Notes: generated from the sequence alone by a model not told the origin. Counted from the first letter of the stretch, positions 27,891-37,858 are shown. The stretch is DNA of 64,000 bases from Limnochordales bacterium (GCA_014896315.1 JADBKP010000007.1:1-64000); one strand, 5' to 3'. Numbers and translations are program-made.

Positions 27891-29162
27891 TCATCGTGTT
27901 TGCTCATCACACTCACCCGTGGATTGCGGTTGCAAACACCGGTACAACTCCAGTGTCCTGGCAATCATACGGTCCGCCGAGTAGCTCTCCGCCACCCGCT
28001 GACGCGCCTTTGCCCCCATGGTAGCCAGTTGTGAACGGTGTGCCCACGCCAGCTCCAGGCCCCGCCGCAAGCTCTCCGGCCGCCCCGGCTCAACCAGCCA
28101 GCCGTCCACGCCATCCCGTACCAGCCAGGGTATACCGCCAACCCGGCTGGCCACCACCGGACGCCCCGCCGCCATGGCTTCGAGAATCGCCAGGGGCAGC
28201 CCTTCCGTGCGGCTGGGCAAGAGAAGCAGCTCGGCCCAACCGAGAAGGTTGCGGACCTCGGCCCCAGTCAGCCGGCCGAGGAGCTTCACCTCCCCGCCAA
28301 GCCCGGCCGTATCCACCTGATGCCGCAATCTCTCACCCCAGGGCCCGTCGCCGGCAATGCGGACTTCCAGGGGGCGATCTCTCTGCTTCCATCCTCTCAG
28401 AGCAGGGCAGATCAGGTCTACCCCCTTTTCCCGGCTTAAGCGGGAAACAATGGCTATTCGGAGTGGCTCGGTTGCTTCAGTCCGGGGAAACGGCAGGGGC
28501 GCGTTGGTGGTGAGGTCGATACCGTTTGGGATCAAGTGGAATCTGGATGTGGTGCTGGATCTGGATCTAGATCTGGATTCAGCCCTGCCGTCGTCTGCCT
28601 CACCCCCCGCTGCCGGCACCGCCAGCTGCGCCAGCATTGCCGGCGACACCAGGATCACGGCATCGGCAGCCGCCAGCCAGCGTACCAGCCTATGGACCAA
28701 GACGGCGGCCAACCTCCGGCATGGTATCGGCCCGGACGGCATTGACCCGGGCAACTCGTTGTGCAACGTCACACAGACCCGCACCCCTTGTCGTCGGCAG
28801 ACGGGCAATCCCACCCAGGCCGCCTCCAGCCCGTGCAGGTGCACTATACCCGGCTTTAACTCGGCAAGCAGGTGTGCGAGCGAGCGGCGCAGAGCCGGAA
28901 TACTCCAGGGCCGGCGCAGCAACGACCCGGTCCATGGGACCGGCAAGAAGCGTACTTCTCCGTGCGCCGCAAACGCGTCCGCCAGCCCGGATGGGCCAGC
29001 CACCGCTACCCTCAGCCCGCGGGCAGCCAGAGCCGGCAACAAGGTTTGCAGATGCCGCACCATTCCGCCGGCGGCCGGCCGCACCAGATGCAGAACCTGC
29101 ACCTGCCTTGCCCCGTCCCCGGCAGTAGACCATCCGGCAGAGCGCCATTCTGTCGGTCCCAT
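27891..29162 (-). CDS. Glycosyltransferase family 4 (GT4)
   Basis: HLVRPAAGGMVRHLQTLLPALAARGLRVAVAGP, FHLIPNGID, RIAIVSRLSREKGVDLICPAL, LLLPSRTEGLPLAILEAMAAGRPVVASRVGGIPWLV. Confidence 0.92.
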   Translation of the reverse strand: MGPTEWRSAGWSTAGDGARQVQVLHLVRPAAGGMVRHLQTLLPALAARGLRVAVAGPSGLADAFAAHGEVRFLPVPWTGSLLRRPWSIPALRRSLAHLLAELKPGIVHLHGLEAAWVGLPVCRRQGVRVCVTLHNELPGSMPSGPIPCRRLAAVLVHRLVRWLAAADAVILVSPAMLAQLAVPAAGGEADDGRAESRSRSRSSTTSRFHLIPNGIDLTTNAPLPFPRTEATEPLRIAIVSRLSREKGVDLICPALRGWKQRDRPLEVRIAGDGPWGERLRHQVDTAGLGGEVKLLGRLTGAEVRNLLGWAELLLLPSRTEGLPLAILEAMAAGRPVVASRVGGIPWLVRDGVDGWLVEPGRPESLRRGLELAWAHRSQLATMGAKARQRVAESYSADRMIARTLELYRCLQPQSTGECDEQTR

Positions 29163-29334
29163 TTTACACCTTCCCGGCTTGCCATTTGCTCTTTAAGCAG
29201 GTAGCAGGCCGACTCCCGTGCGAGGCAAGCCCGGGAGCGGGCTACCCACAGTATGAGGATTTACAGCTGTTTCTGCTGATACTCCCTGATCCCCCATTGA
29301 ACTGGCGGTCGCATCCGCCGGTCGTATCCGCTGA

Positions 29335-30453
29335 ATGCGCCGTGCTATTATGCAAGGGCGAAGTACGCAAAGTAGCGGCAGAAATAGGCAAGTAGATGAT
29401 AGAGAAGCGGTTGAGGAGAGGTACCGTCTGGATACACAGATCTGGCTTACTGCGCTTCTTGCCACCCTGTTTGCTTCCGTCTGCGCCACAGGCGCATGGG
29501 CACGCGGGTGGCTCAACCGGGATGGGGCTCTGGCTGCGTTCCTGCTTGGCTGGCTGGTTTACTTTGCCGGCACGTGGGGAGCAAGCTTCACTTTGCTTTT
29601 CTTTTTTGTCACCGCTTCGGCCTGGAGCGCGCTGGCGGAAGGATCAGGCCCGGGGTCTGGACTGGACCATAACGCAGGCCCGAACCCGGACACAGTCGCA
29701 AGTCCTGACCACGGTGCAGCCGCAGGGGATGGCCCGGCTCCGGCCCGTCACCAGAAGCCGGTGCGCAACCCCCGCCCTGCCCGCGACCCAAGTCCGGCGC
29801 TCAAGCCCAGCCCCCGGCGCAACGCCCGCCAGGTCCTGGCCAACGGCCTGGTAGCCGCGCTCGCCTGCCTTGCCGGGCACATTGCCCGCACCTTATCACC
29901 ATCACTCACCCGGCCGGACCTGGTTGCGGTCGCGGCCTGGGTGGCGTTTACCGCCGCCCTGGCCGAAGCTACGGCCGACACCTGGGCAAGTGAACTGGGC
30001 CGGCGCTTCGGCGGCCGCCCCCGCCGGCTCACCGACTTTCGTCCGGTACCGCCTGGAACCTCGGGGGCGATCAGCCCGGTCGGCACCCTCGCAGCCCTGG
30101 CAGGCGCCTCCTTGCTCACGCTGGTCAGCGTCGAGCTCGCACTGGCCGGCCTCTTCCCCTTCTTACCCGCACCGGCCTTTGCCATCGTGGCGGGAAAAGC
30201 AGCGGTATCGGCATCAGTCTCGGGCTTTGCCGGCACACTCGTAGACAGCTGGCTGGGCAGCCGCTGGCAGGCCGTTTACCACTGCGACCACTGCGGCGTA
30301 GATACAGAAAAGGCATTTCATAGGTGCGGGAAGTCCGCCCGGCTCTACCGCGGCTTGCACTGGCTTGACAATGACATGGTCAACCTGCTATCCACCGTTT
30401 TCGCGACCGTCCTCGGCCTGGTATCCGTATTCCCGTTCTTTACAAAGCTCTAA
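29335..30453 (+). CDS. DUF92 family membrane protein
   Basis: LNRDGALAAFLLGWLVYFAGTWGASFTLLFFFVTASAWSAL, QVLANGLVAALA, EATADTWASELGRRFGGRPRRLTDFRPVPPGTSGAISPVGTLAAL, AGTLVDSWLGSRWQA. Confidence 0.88.
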   Translation: MRRAIMQGRSTQSSGRNRQVDDREAVEERYRLDTQIWLTALLATLFASVCATGAWARGWLNRDGALAAFLLGWLVYFAGTWGASFTLLFFFVTASAWSALAEGSGPGSGLDHNAGPNPDTVASPDHGAAAGDGPAPARHQKPVRNPRPARDPSPALKPSPRRNARQVLANGLVAALACLAGHIARTLSPSLTRPDLVAVAAWVAFTAALAEATADTWASELGRRFGGRPRRLTDFRPVPPGTSGAISPVGTLAALAGASLLTLVSVELALAGLFPFLPAPAFAIVAGKAAVSASVSGFAGTLVDSWLGSRWQAVYHCDHCGVDTEKAFHRCGKSARLYRGLHWLDNDMVNLLSTVFATVLGLVSVFPFFTKL

Positions 30454-30547
30454 CTTGCTTTCGCCCGAGTCCAGGCCTATTTCACCACCGTCTTGAACTA
30501 GCGCGAACCAGGTCGTATTCGCACCGTTCAGACTGACTCCATCACCT

Positions 30548-31798
30548 TCACGCTTCGCCCGCTGACGGCTGGCCGAAAACTGTCTCCCCGGCCAGTACGG
30601 TGGCCAGAATCCGTACCTCACCCTGTGCCAGCGCCCGGGCATCTATCATCACGAAGTCGGCCCGCTGACCCGGGGTCAACGAGCCCAGCTCATTCCCCAA
30701 CCCCACCAGCTGCGCCGGCCGGGTGCTGGCCAGTTCCCAGGCCCGAGCCAGGCTTACACCCGTAAATCGTGCGAAATTGACCACTCCCTGCCGCAGTTCT
30801 AAAGCCGACCCGGCCAGGTACTCAGTGCCGAGCAGATTCACCCGGCCGGATGGGGTCAATTCGACCTGTTGGCCAAGGGTCGTGTACTTTCCCGGCGGCA
30901 GCCCGGCCACTGCCACCGCGTCACTGACGAGAAAGAGCCGCTCCTCTCCCTTGGCCCGCCAGAACGTCTTCACCACTGTCGGCGGCAAGTGGTGCCCGTC
31001 CACGATGATACCGGCAGCGAGTTCGTCAGCGGCAAGCTGATCCCAAATGTAATTGGGATGGCGGCGGATGAAGGCGTGCGCCCCGTTGCCCAAATGGGTT
31101 GACAGTGTCGCTCCCGCATCAATGGCCGCCCGGATCGCGCTACTACTGGCCGCCGTATGCCCGATGGCAACAACAACGCCCGAGCTCACGGCTTTCTTGA
31201 TGAACTGCACACTTCCTTCTCTTTCAGGAGCCAGCGTAACGATTCGAATGCGCCCCTCCGCCGCTTCCTGCCACCGCTGAAACTCGTCAAAATCGGGATC
31301 CCGCACCCACTCCGCCGGATGCGCCCCCCGAGGCCCGTCCTCACCGCTCACGTATGGCCCCTCGAGGTGAATCCCGATAACGGACCTCGCCACACGCCGG
31401 TCCTGCCTGCAAGCCTCGGCAATGGCCCTCACAGAACGATTCATCCTGGCGAAAGACTGTGTGGTTATCGTCGGGCAAAATGAGGTAACTCCCGTTTTCC
31501 ACAATGCTTCTGCCATTGCGGCTACTGTTTCCGCCGTCACTTCCGGGTCATTTACGTCATACCCGGCAAAGCCGTTGATCTGAAGGTCCACGAGCCCAGG
31601 CAGCAACGCCGGAACTCCCTCGCCCACGCGGCCGGTACTGGCGTCCGCCACCTCTCCCCTGGCAACCGCTACCAATCTATCTCCCTGCACTTCCACCCAG
31701 ATCCGCCGCCGGTCAGCCACACTTGCACCACCGATGCCCTCACCTAAGCCTAAGGCATCAGGAGAGATGCCGACCTGCCTCAGAATCATTCGAGTCAC
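30548..31798 (-). CDS. nagA: N-acetylglucosamine-6-phosphate deacetylase
   Basis: LPGLVDLQINGFAGYDVN, GVTSFCPTITTQ, GIHLEGPYVSGEDGPRGAHP, VVAIGHTAASS, THLGNGAHAFIRRHPNYI, IIVDGHHLPP, LVSDAVAVAGLPPG. Confidence 0.95.
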   Translation of the reverse strand: MTRMILRQVGISPDALGLGEGIGGASVADRRRIWVEVQGDRLVAVARGEVADASTGRVGEGVPALLPGLVDLQINGFAGYDVNDPEVTAETVAAMAEALWKTGVTSFCPTITTQSFARMNRSVRAIAEACRQDRRVARSVIGIHLEGPYVSGEDGPRGAHPAEWVRDPDFDEFQRWQEAAEGRIRIVTLAPEREGSVQFIKKAVSSGVVVAIGHTAASSSAIRAAIDAGATLSTHLGNGAHAFIRRHPNYIWDQLAADELAAGIIVDGHHLPPTVVKTFWRAKGEERLFLVSDAVAVAGLPPGKYTTLGQQVELTPSGRVNLLGTEYLAGSALELRQGVVNFARFTGVSLARAWELASTRPAQLVGLGNELGSLTPGQRADFVMIDARALAQGEVRILATVLAGETVFGQPSAGEA

Positions 31799-31920
31799 CT
31801 CTGCTTTCTTTCCCCCTCACGATATCACGGCGCTAGGGTACCTTGCAGCCGCCCTAGCAGCGTGTATCCAGTTTTCGCTGATTATGGCAAGTCGACCATT
31901 TTATTGGAAGGATATCGTTG

Positions 31921-31961
31921 CCCCTTGTAGAAGTTGTCTTCTGAATGCCACCACAAGGGGG
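31921..31961 (+). promoter_or_regulatory. 5'UTR hairpin overlapping the Shine-Dalgarno of the first beta-barrel gene
   Basis: CCCCTTGT(31921-31928) ... inner AGAAG-TTGT-CTTCT ... ACAAGGGG(31953-31960); SD AAGGGGG lies in the 3' arm, 8 nt before ATG at 31970. Confidence 0.5.
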
Positions 31962-31969
31962 TCTTTGGT

Positions 31970-33727
31970 ATGCGACGGGTACTGCCGTTAACCCTTGCCA
32001 TTTTCCTGGTTGTGGCCTCGGTCGCACCGGCGCTGGCAGCCGGCATCTCCTTCACTGGCTACGTGGATTCGGAGATCAAGTTCAGACCTAACGCCAGTGA
32101 CCGCTGGACCGGTCGGACCGGTATCGAGATCGGTGCAGCATTAAGCGCAACAAACAAGTACTCACTCAAGCTTGGTTTCTTCGACGAGGATAAGTACTTC
32201 TGGGAGAAATATTCTTCCTGGGTCTTCCAGCCGAGTGAGATCTCGTTGTATGCCTCGGGAGCCTTGTGGACTGGCGGTCCGGTTCTGAAGGGGACACTGG
32301 GCGACTTCCAGATGCTCGGCCCGATCTACATCGCCGGGGACAGCAAGAATGCTGCAGTCCGGGGCGTCATGGTTGAAGGGCTGCCGCTCGGGGTTATTCG
32401 CTCTTCCGTTTACGCTGGCTGGCAACGGGAAGATATTGCCCCCCTCCCAGCGGACCCGAAGACCAAGGCCTGGGGGGGTTCGGTTAACATCGCGAACTAT
32501 AAGGGCCTCTCCCTGAATGCTTATGGAGCCGTACGTACTGGCGAATTGGTGGCTTCCCGGCAATCACAGGCGCCCGACGGAGAGCCGCTTATCTTTGACA
32601 TGACAGATCCGGACAGCGCCAGCTTCTCTGTCACAACGAGTCCCTGGATAGCACTCATCACTAAGAACTGGGCGCTAACAAACTGGCCGGCAAGTACCTA
32701 CTATGATTTTGCCTACCTGGACGCTGAGGGTCACATCCTCTACTACCACGAATCCGGACAGAGCAAATACCCGCCGCCCAGCAACAGCAACGCCCAACAA
32801 TACGGGTACGTCTACGTTATAGCTGCCCGGTACAGTACAAGTCAGACGTGGATGCGCCAGCACCTCAAGCCGTTCACGGGCCAGATGGATAAGCGGGTAA
32901 TACTCCAAGCTGAGGAAAAGCCCTACCCGTACACCGAGATGGTGGGAGCTGTAGAGGGCGCGTACCGCGTGGCCGGCTTTGATCTGAAGGGCCAGGCGGG
33001 CCGGTTCGTGGCAATCAGCAAGCATCCGTGGGAAGAAGTGGAACCAATCAAAGGTGACTTCCGGATCTTCTCCATTGGTACTCAACTCGATATCCTCGGC
33101 AAAGAAGTGGCAACCAAACCTCTCAGCCTTAACATCGAGTACCGGAGTATCGACAGCGACTTCACTCCGTGGGCCCGTTCTACTGATACCGACAGCTTAA
33201 GCGACAAGTACAACCGTATCGAAGCTCAGCGTGGGCAAAAGGGCATCAATTTCGTCGCAAGCACCGCATTCTTGCCGGAGAACCCTGTAGATACTAAACT
33301 CACTTTCGATTCCTATACTAAAGAGAACAAGAACTACCAATCAATGTCGCTGGAGCTGGCAACTGTGGTGAGTGGATACGAGCTGACCAGCAAGTTAGGC
33401 ACGGACGGAACGGAAGTCGGTGTTGCTCGCAACCTTGACCTTGGCATCAAAGATATAACTAAGTTCCGTCCTTCGTTGAAACTCGTTATGTCACCGAATT
33501 CCACGACTCCTACTAGCGTGCTCGGATTGTCGGCGGTCGTCTCCCTGGGCGGATTCCGTAACATCAACCTGGACGCTTCCCACGAAGCGACCGGTGATGA
33601 AAGTGTGACGACCTTCACCGGATCGTACAAGGCACCTAACGGGTGGGAGCTCAAGGCTGGCTGGACCAGTGACAAAGAAAAGGTTGACGACACCTACATT
33701 AGTCTCTACTACAAAGTCAACCTGTAA
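31970..33727 (+). CDS. Secreted beta-barrel/porin-like protein, paralog 1
   Basis: Signal peptide MRRVLPLTLAIFLVVASVAPALA; many alternating beta-strand segments; C-terminus TYISLYYKVNL; conserved LKGTLGDFQMLGPIYIAG and FTPWARSTDTDSLSDKYNRIEAQRGQKG shared with the next gene. Confidence 0.75.
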   Translation: MRRVLPLTLAIFLVVASVAPALAAGISFTGYVDSEIKFRPNASDRWTGRTGIEIGAALSATNKYSLKLGFFDEDKYFWEKYSSWVFQPSEISLYASGALWTGGPVLKGTLGDFQMLGPIYIAGDSKNAAVRGVMVEGLPLGVIRSSVYAGWQREDIAPLPADPKTKAWGGSVNIANYKGLSLNAYGAVRTGELVASRQSQAPDGEPLIFDMTDPDSASFSVTTSPWIALITKNWALTNWPASTYYDFAYLDAEGHILYYHESGQSKYPPPSNSNAQQYGYVYVIAARYSTSQTWMRQHLKPFTGQMDKRVILQAEEKPYPYTEMVGAVEGAYRVAGFDLKGQAGRFVAISKHPWEEVEPIKGDFRIFSIGTQLDILGKEVATKPLSLNIEYRSIDSDFTPWARSTDTDSLSDKYNRIEAQRGQKGINFVASTAFLPENPVDTKLTFDSYTKENKNYQSMSLELATVVSGYELTSKLGTDGTEVGVARNLDLGIKDITKFRPSLKLVMSPNSTTPTSVLGLSAVVSLGGFRNINLDASHEATGDESVTTFTGSYKAPNGWELKAGWTSDKEKVDDTYISLYYKVNL

Positions 33728-33738
33728 GGACAGCCACC

Positions 33739-33781
33739 AGGGGCAGGCAGAGGCGGTTATGCAGTGGGCCCGCCTGCCCCT
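33739..33781 (+). repeat. Intergenic inverted repeat between the two beta-barrel paralogs
   Basis: AGGGGCAGGC (33739-33748) / GCCTGCCCCT (33772-33781), no clear T tract. Confidence 0.6.
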
Positions 33782-33810
33782 GTATCCGCTCTAGTAAAGG
33801 AGGATGAGGC

Positions 33811-35565
33811 ATGAGACGACATGTTCTGCTGTCGTTGCTGCTGCTGACGGTCTTGCTCACCGGCCTCGGCGAAGCAGCCCTAGCGGCCGACGAGATCAGC
33901 TTGTCCAGCGGTTATGTCGACGCAGAGATCTCGTACAACCCGGTCGACAAGTGGCGCGGACGTCTTGGGTTCGACATCTATGCATGGATTTCCAACGCCG
34001 AGGTCAACTTCGGCATAAACCGCTGGTACCAACTCCCTTCCTTTTGGGAGGATCCCAGCCAATGGACTGTTGTCCCGGACAACCTGGCCATTCGCTTGCG
34101 CACCAAGGGGTCACTCTGGTCGGGCGGTCCGCAGCTGACCGGAACCCTGGGTGACTTTAACATGCTTGGGCCTGTCTATATTGCCGGTAAGTGGGGCGCA
34201 AACAAAATACGTGGTATCCAGCTCCAGGACATTCCCTTCCCCGCCAACAGCAAGACAGCAGTCTATTGGGGTTGGGAGCCCGCGCCGGAGGCTCCGGTAG
34301 CACAAACGAAGACAGCCTTTGGTTACGGTTTCGCCACGGAGATTCCTAACTTCCGCGGGTTGAATCTAAAAGTCTACGCTGCTTTTCGCAATGGAAAAGT
34401 ACCAGTACCAAAGGAAGGCCAGGGACCACCAACGATTATTGCTCCCGACGGTACTAGTCAGACTTTTACGCATATCAATCCTACGGGGTACGGCGCTGAG
34501 CAACTCCACCTTTATACCTATGAGGCTACTGCTTTCGGCGCTAGTGTGTACTGGGATTACGCTTTCATCGATTCTGAAGGCCACGTTATCGATTACTGGC
34601 CGCAGAAGAACCTGAGTAAGCCACCCCTTCCTCGGGAGGGCGTAACATCGTACAAGTATATCGTCGCCGGCCACGGAAGCAAGGCCGACTGGATGAAGCT
34701 ACATCTGCTACCATACAAAGGAGATATGACCAAGACCGTCCAGATTCTCAACGTTGACGCCCCCCTTGAGCCCTACCATGCTATGGTGGGAGCAACGGAG
34801 TTCACCTATAAGCTGGCAGGAATCAATCTTTCGGGGCAGATGGGCCGGTACATCACCGTGGATCCGCGGCAGAGTACACCCAAGTCTACAGCCGACTTTC
34901 AGATCATCAAAGGTCAAACATCTCTTGATGTCCTGGGTAAAGATGTTGCGACCAAGCCGCTAAGTCTCGAATTGGAGTATCGCAATATTGCGACCGGTTT
35001 TACTCCCTGGGCTCGGTCGACAGAGACAGACAGTACAAAGAGCGGCTACAACCGTATTGAGGCCCAACGAGGGCAACGTGGGTGGAACTTCACCGTCAAG
35101 ACCACCGTAATCCCAGAAAACCCGGTAGACGTAGGTTTCACCTACGACACGTACACCAAGGATAGCAAGTCTTATCATTCGTACACGTTGTCGCTGGGCA
35201 CCAAGTATGCCGGTTATGATTTGTCCAACAAGGTTACTTCTAGTGGCGTGACCTTTGCTGTATCCCGGTCGCTGCAGTTGGGAATCCCAGCCGTCACCAA
35301 GTTCATCCCCAAGTATGAGCTGGAATTCGCTTCAGGGTCAACGACATCGACTTTGTCACTGGACAGCACCTGGGCGATTGGCGGTTTCCGGAACATCGAG
35401 TTGGATGCTAGTTACGAGGTAACCAACGGCTCAGCCGCTAAGACCACCCTGACAGCAGAGTACAAGTCCCCGAACGGCTGGGAGCTGGAGGCAGGCTGGT
35501 CGAGCGACGACGCCGCGGCCCAGGACGAGCGCTATTTCACTCTGTACTACAAGCTAAGCCTGTAA
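33811..35565 (+). CDS. Secreted beta-barrel/porin-like protein, paralog 2
   Basis: Signal peptide MRRHVLLSLLLLTVLLTGLGEAALA; LTGTLGDFNMLGPVYIAG, LDVLGKDVATKPLSLELEYRNIATGFTPWARSTETDS, NRIEAQRGQRGWNF; C-term YFTLYYKLSL. RBS AAAGGAGG. Confidence 0.75.
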   Translation: MRRHVLLSLLLLTVLLTGLGEAALAADEISLSSGYVDAEISYNPVDKWRGRLGFDIYAWISNAEVNFGINRWYQLPSFWEDPSQWTVVPDNLAIRLRTKGSLWSGGPQLTGTLGDFNMLGPVYIAGKWGANKIRGIQLQDIPFPANSKTAVYWGWEPAPEAPVAQTKTAFGYGFATEIPNFRGLNLKVYAAFRNGKVPVPKEGQGPPTIIAPDGTSQTFTHINPTGYGAEQLHLYTYEATAFGASVYWDYAFIDSEGHVIDYWPQKNLSKPPLPREGVTSYKYIVAGHGSKADWMKLHLLPYKGDMTKTVQILNVDAPLEPYHAMVGATEFTYKLAGINLSGQMGRYITVDPRQSTPKSTADFQIIKGQTSLDVLGKDVATKPLSLELEYRNIATGFTPWARSTETDSTKSGYNRIEAQRGQRGWNFTVKTTVIPENPVDVGFTYDTYTKDSKSYHSYTLSLGTKYAGYDLSNKVTSSGVTFAVSRSLQLGIPAVTKFIPKYELEFASGSTTSTLSLDSTWAIGGFRNIELDASYEVTNGSAAKTTLTAEYKSPNGWELEAGWSSDDAAAQDERYFTLYYKLSL

Positions 35566-35600
35566 GGGCTGGCCCGGTACTTCACGGAAGTGCCTGCCAT

Positions 35601-35634
35601 GCGGGGGGCCTCTATCGGTCCCCCCTATTTTTTG
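35601..35634 (+). terminator. Rho-independent terminator after the beta-barrel pair
   Basis: GGGGGGCCTCTATCGGTCCCCCC followed by TATTTTTT. Confidence 0.85.
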
Positions 35635-35704
35635 TGGAAGTAATCCCCCCCCCACCGTCACGCATAGCCTGGAAGCGTAGTCCCGCCCCGAGGGGGCGAA
35701 GGGA

Positions 35705-36709
35705 GTGGCGCGCATGGCGGCAGTTCACCCGGAAAGCGTCTTTGTCCAGCGGTCCCTCGAGGAAAATCGCTTTTGGCTGCGGATCATGAAAGAGCACGCC
35801 TTCTTCCTCAGCGAGGGCATGAACCGCAGGGACACCAACCTGATCGCTACTGCCAACAACTTCTTCCGGCAGTTTGACGCCCTGCTGCAGGAGGCCAACC
35901 AGTTTGAACCCCGTTCACCCGCCGAGATGGCGCGGTTTAACAACCGCAGTATCAATATGGCTTTCTCCTTCCGCCGGTTTAAGCAAGACCTGCTTATCCG
36001 GGTGATCCTGGGCCGGATTGCAGGTTTCAACTTCCCACTCCTTATCGACCACATCCGCCGGGAGGCCGAGTACTTCATTGCCACCCTGACCCGCCTCAAC
36101 GAAGGGATAGACGAACCGATCGAGGCCTCCATCGTCCGGGAGAATGTATTCTGGCTGCGGATCATGGCGGACCACAGCCGCTTCATCCGCAATCTCCTCG
36201 ATCCCAGCGAACGAGCATTGACCGAGGCGGCCCAGAGGATTGCCCGTGAGTTCGACCAGCTCCTGGCCCAGGCACGTGATCTGGAGTCGATGATGCAGGG
36301 CGTCTCACCGGTGATCGTGATCGTGGGCGGCCACCTGCTCGACGAGGTCAGCCTGGCACGCTTCCGTGAGTCGGAGGAGCGACGGCGGGAACGGGAGGAA
36401 AGCCTCCGGCGGAGGGGCGAGGAGGAGACCCTGATCCAGCCCCCACCCCCGGCCGTCGCCCGCCTGAACGAGGATGCCCGGCGGGCCGCGGAAGAGATAC
36501 GGGATTTCAAGCGACAGGGGTTGCAGCTGGTATCCCAGGCCCGCGCCCTTAACGTGATCGACCCGCTCCTTGCCGACCACGTGCTGCGAGAGGCGGAAAA
36601 GTTCCTGCGCGTCCTTGATATGCTTGAGAGAAGGATCGCTCAGACTTTTGAACCGGTGGAGAAGGTCACGTTCGCCGAGCCAGCTCCTCCTTGTGAACCG
36701 AACGGCTGA
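35705..36709 (+). CDS. DUF2935 domain-containing protein
   Basis: FVQRSLEENRFWLRIMKEHAFFLSEGMNRRDTNLIATANNFFRQFDALLQEA and repeat ENVFWLRIMADHSRFIRNLLDPSERALTEAAQRIAREFDQLL. Confidence 0.88.
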   Translation: MARMAAVHPESVFVQRSLEENRFWLRIMKEHAFFLSEGMNRRDTNLIATANNFFRQFDALLQEANQFEPRSPAEMARFNNRSINMAFSFRRFKQDLLIRVILGRIAGFNFPLLIDHIRREAEYFIATLTRLNEGIDEPIEASIVRENVFWLRIMADHSRFIRNLLDPSERALTEAAQRIAREFDQLLAQARDLESMMQGVSPVIVIVGGHLLDEVSLARFRESEERRREREESLRRRGEEETLIQPPPPAVARLNEDARRAAEEIRDFKRQGLQLVSQARALNVIDPLLADHVLREAEKFLRVLDMLERRIAQTFEPVEKVTFAEPAPPCEPNG

Positions 36710-36849
36710 GGTAACGAGCATCCAGGCGGATCTTCTCTCCCGTTCTTGATCGGCTAGGACTTACGCGCTGGCCTATACTTGAAGGGGGGTGCCTTGACAG
36801 TACCGGCGGGGCCGGCCGTCTACCTGAGAAGGCTCCGGCCCGGGTAAAT

Positions 36850-37803
36850 ATGTCCGCAGTGCTACCGGGTATTTGCGAAGCTGAGATCTGGCAGCTGCTC
36901 GCCTCCTGCGAGATCTGCCCCCTGCGCTGCCGCGTCAACCGGCTGGCGGGGCGCGCCGGTGGCTGCCGCGTGACCGGCAAGGAAGTCTGGGTGGCAAAAG
37001 CTCAGCTCCACATGTGGGAGGAGCCCTGCATCAGCGGAACTAACGGTTCAGGCACGGTCTTCTTCAGCTTCTGCAACCTGCGGTGCGTCTTTTGCCAGAA
37101 CCATGAGATCAGCCAGGCAGGGCGGGGTCGCAGGCTTACCGTGGACGAGCTGGTCCGCCTCTTTCTGCGGGTTCAAGAGATCGGCGCCCACAACCTGAAT
37201 CTGGTCTCTCCCACCCACTTCCTGCCCCATGTGGCCATCGCCCTGCGCCGCGCCCGCCGGTCCGGCCTGGAGATCCCGGTTGTGTACAACACCAATGCTT
37301 ACGAGACGGTGGCCGCCCTGCGCTTTCTGGAGGGTCTGGTCGACATATATCTGCCCGATCTCAAGTATGCGAGCGACGGCCCTGGCTCCCCCGCCCGTCG
37401 TTACTCACGGGCTCCCGGCTACTTTGCGGCGGCAACGGCCGCCATACTTGAAATGTTCCGTCAGGTCGGCCCGCCACAGTTTGGCGCTGACGGCCTGATA
37501 CGCCGGGGGCTGATCATCCGGCATCTGGTATTGCCAGGCCACCTGGAGGAGACCAGGGCGGTGTTGCGCTGGATTGCCAACAATCTCCCCCGCTCGGTCT
37601 ATGTCAGCCTTATGGCCCAGTATATTCCCGTGCACCGTGCCCCCCTCTATCCGGAGATCAACCGCGGCCTGACGGAAGCAGAGTACGAAGAGGCACTGGA
37701 GTACTTCGAAGCCCTGGGTCTTGAGAACGGCTACCGCCAGGAGCTGGGTGCCGCCAGCGAGAGTTTCATCCCCCGCTTTGACCTGGACCTGGCCGGGTTG
37801 TAG
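36850..37803 (+). CDS. Radical SAM protein, pyruvate-formate-lyase-activating-enzyme-like
   Basis: CEICPLRCRVNR, GSGTVFFSFCNLRCVFCQNHEISQ (CxxxCxxC), NLNLVSPTHFLPHV, DIYLPDLKYASD. Confidence 0.92.
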   Translation: MSAVLPGICEAEIWQLLASCEICPLRCRVNRLAGRAGGCRVTGKEVWVAKAQLHMWEEPCISGTNGSGTVFFSFCNLRCVFCQNHEISQAGRGRRLTVDELVRLFLRVQEIGAHNLNLVSPTHFLPHVAIALRRARRSGLEIPVVYNTNAYETVAALRFLEGLVDIYLPDLKYASDGPGSPARRYSRAPGYFAAATAAILEMFRQVGPPQFGADGLIRRGLIIRHLVLPGHLEETRAVLRWIANNLPRSVYVSLMAQYIPVHRAPLYPEINRGLTEAEYEEALEYFEALGLENGYRQELGAASESFIPRFDLDLAGL

Positions 37804-37858
37804 GGTGCGGCCGGGGGTCCGATCTCTGCGTTGACCGGCCTCTTATTGCGAGTTATAG

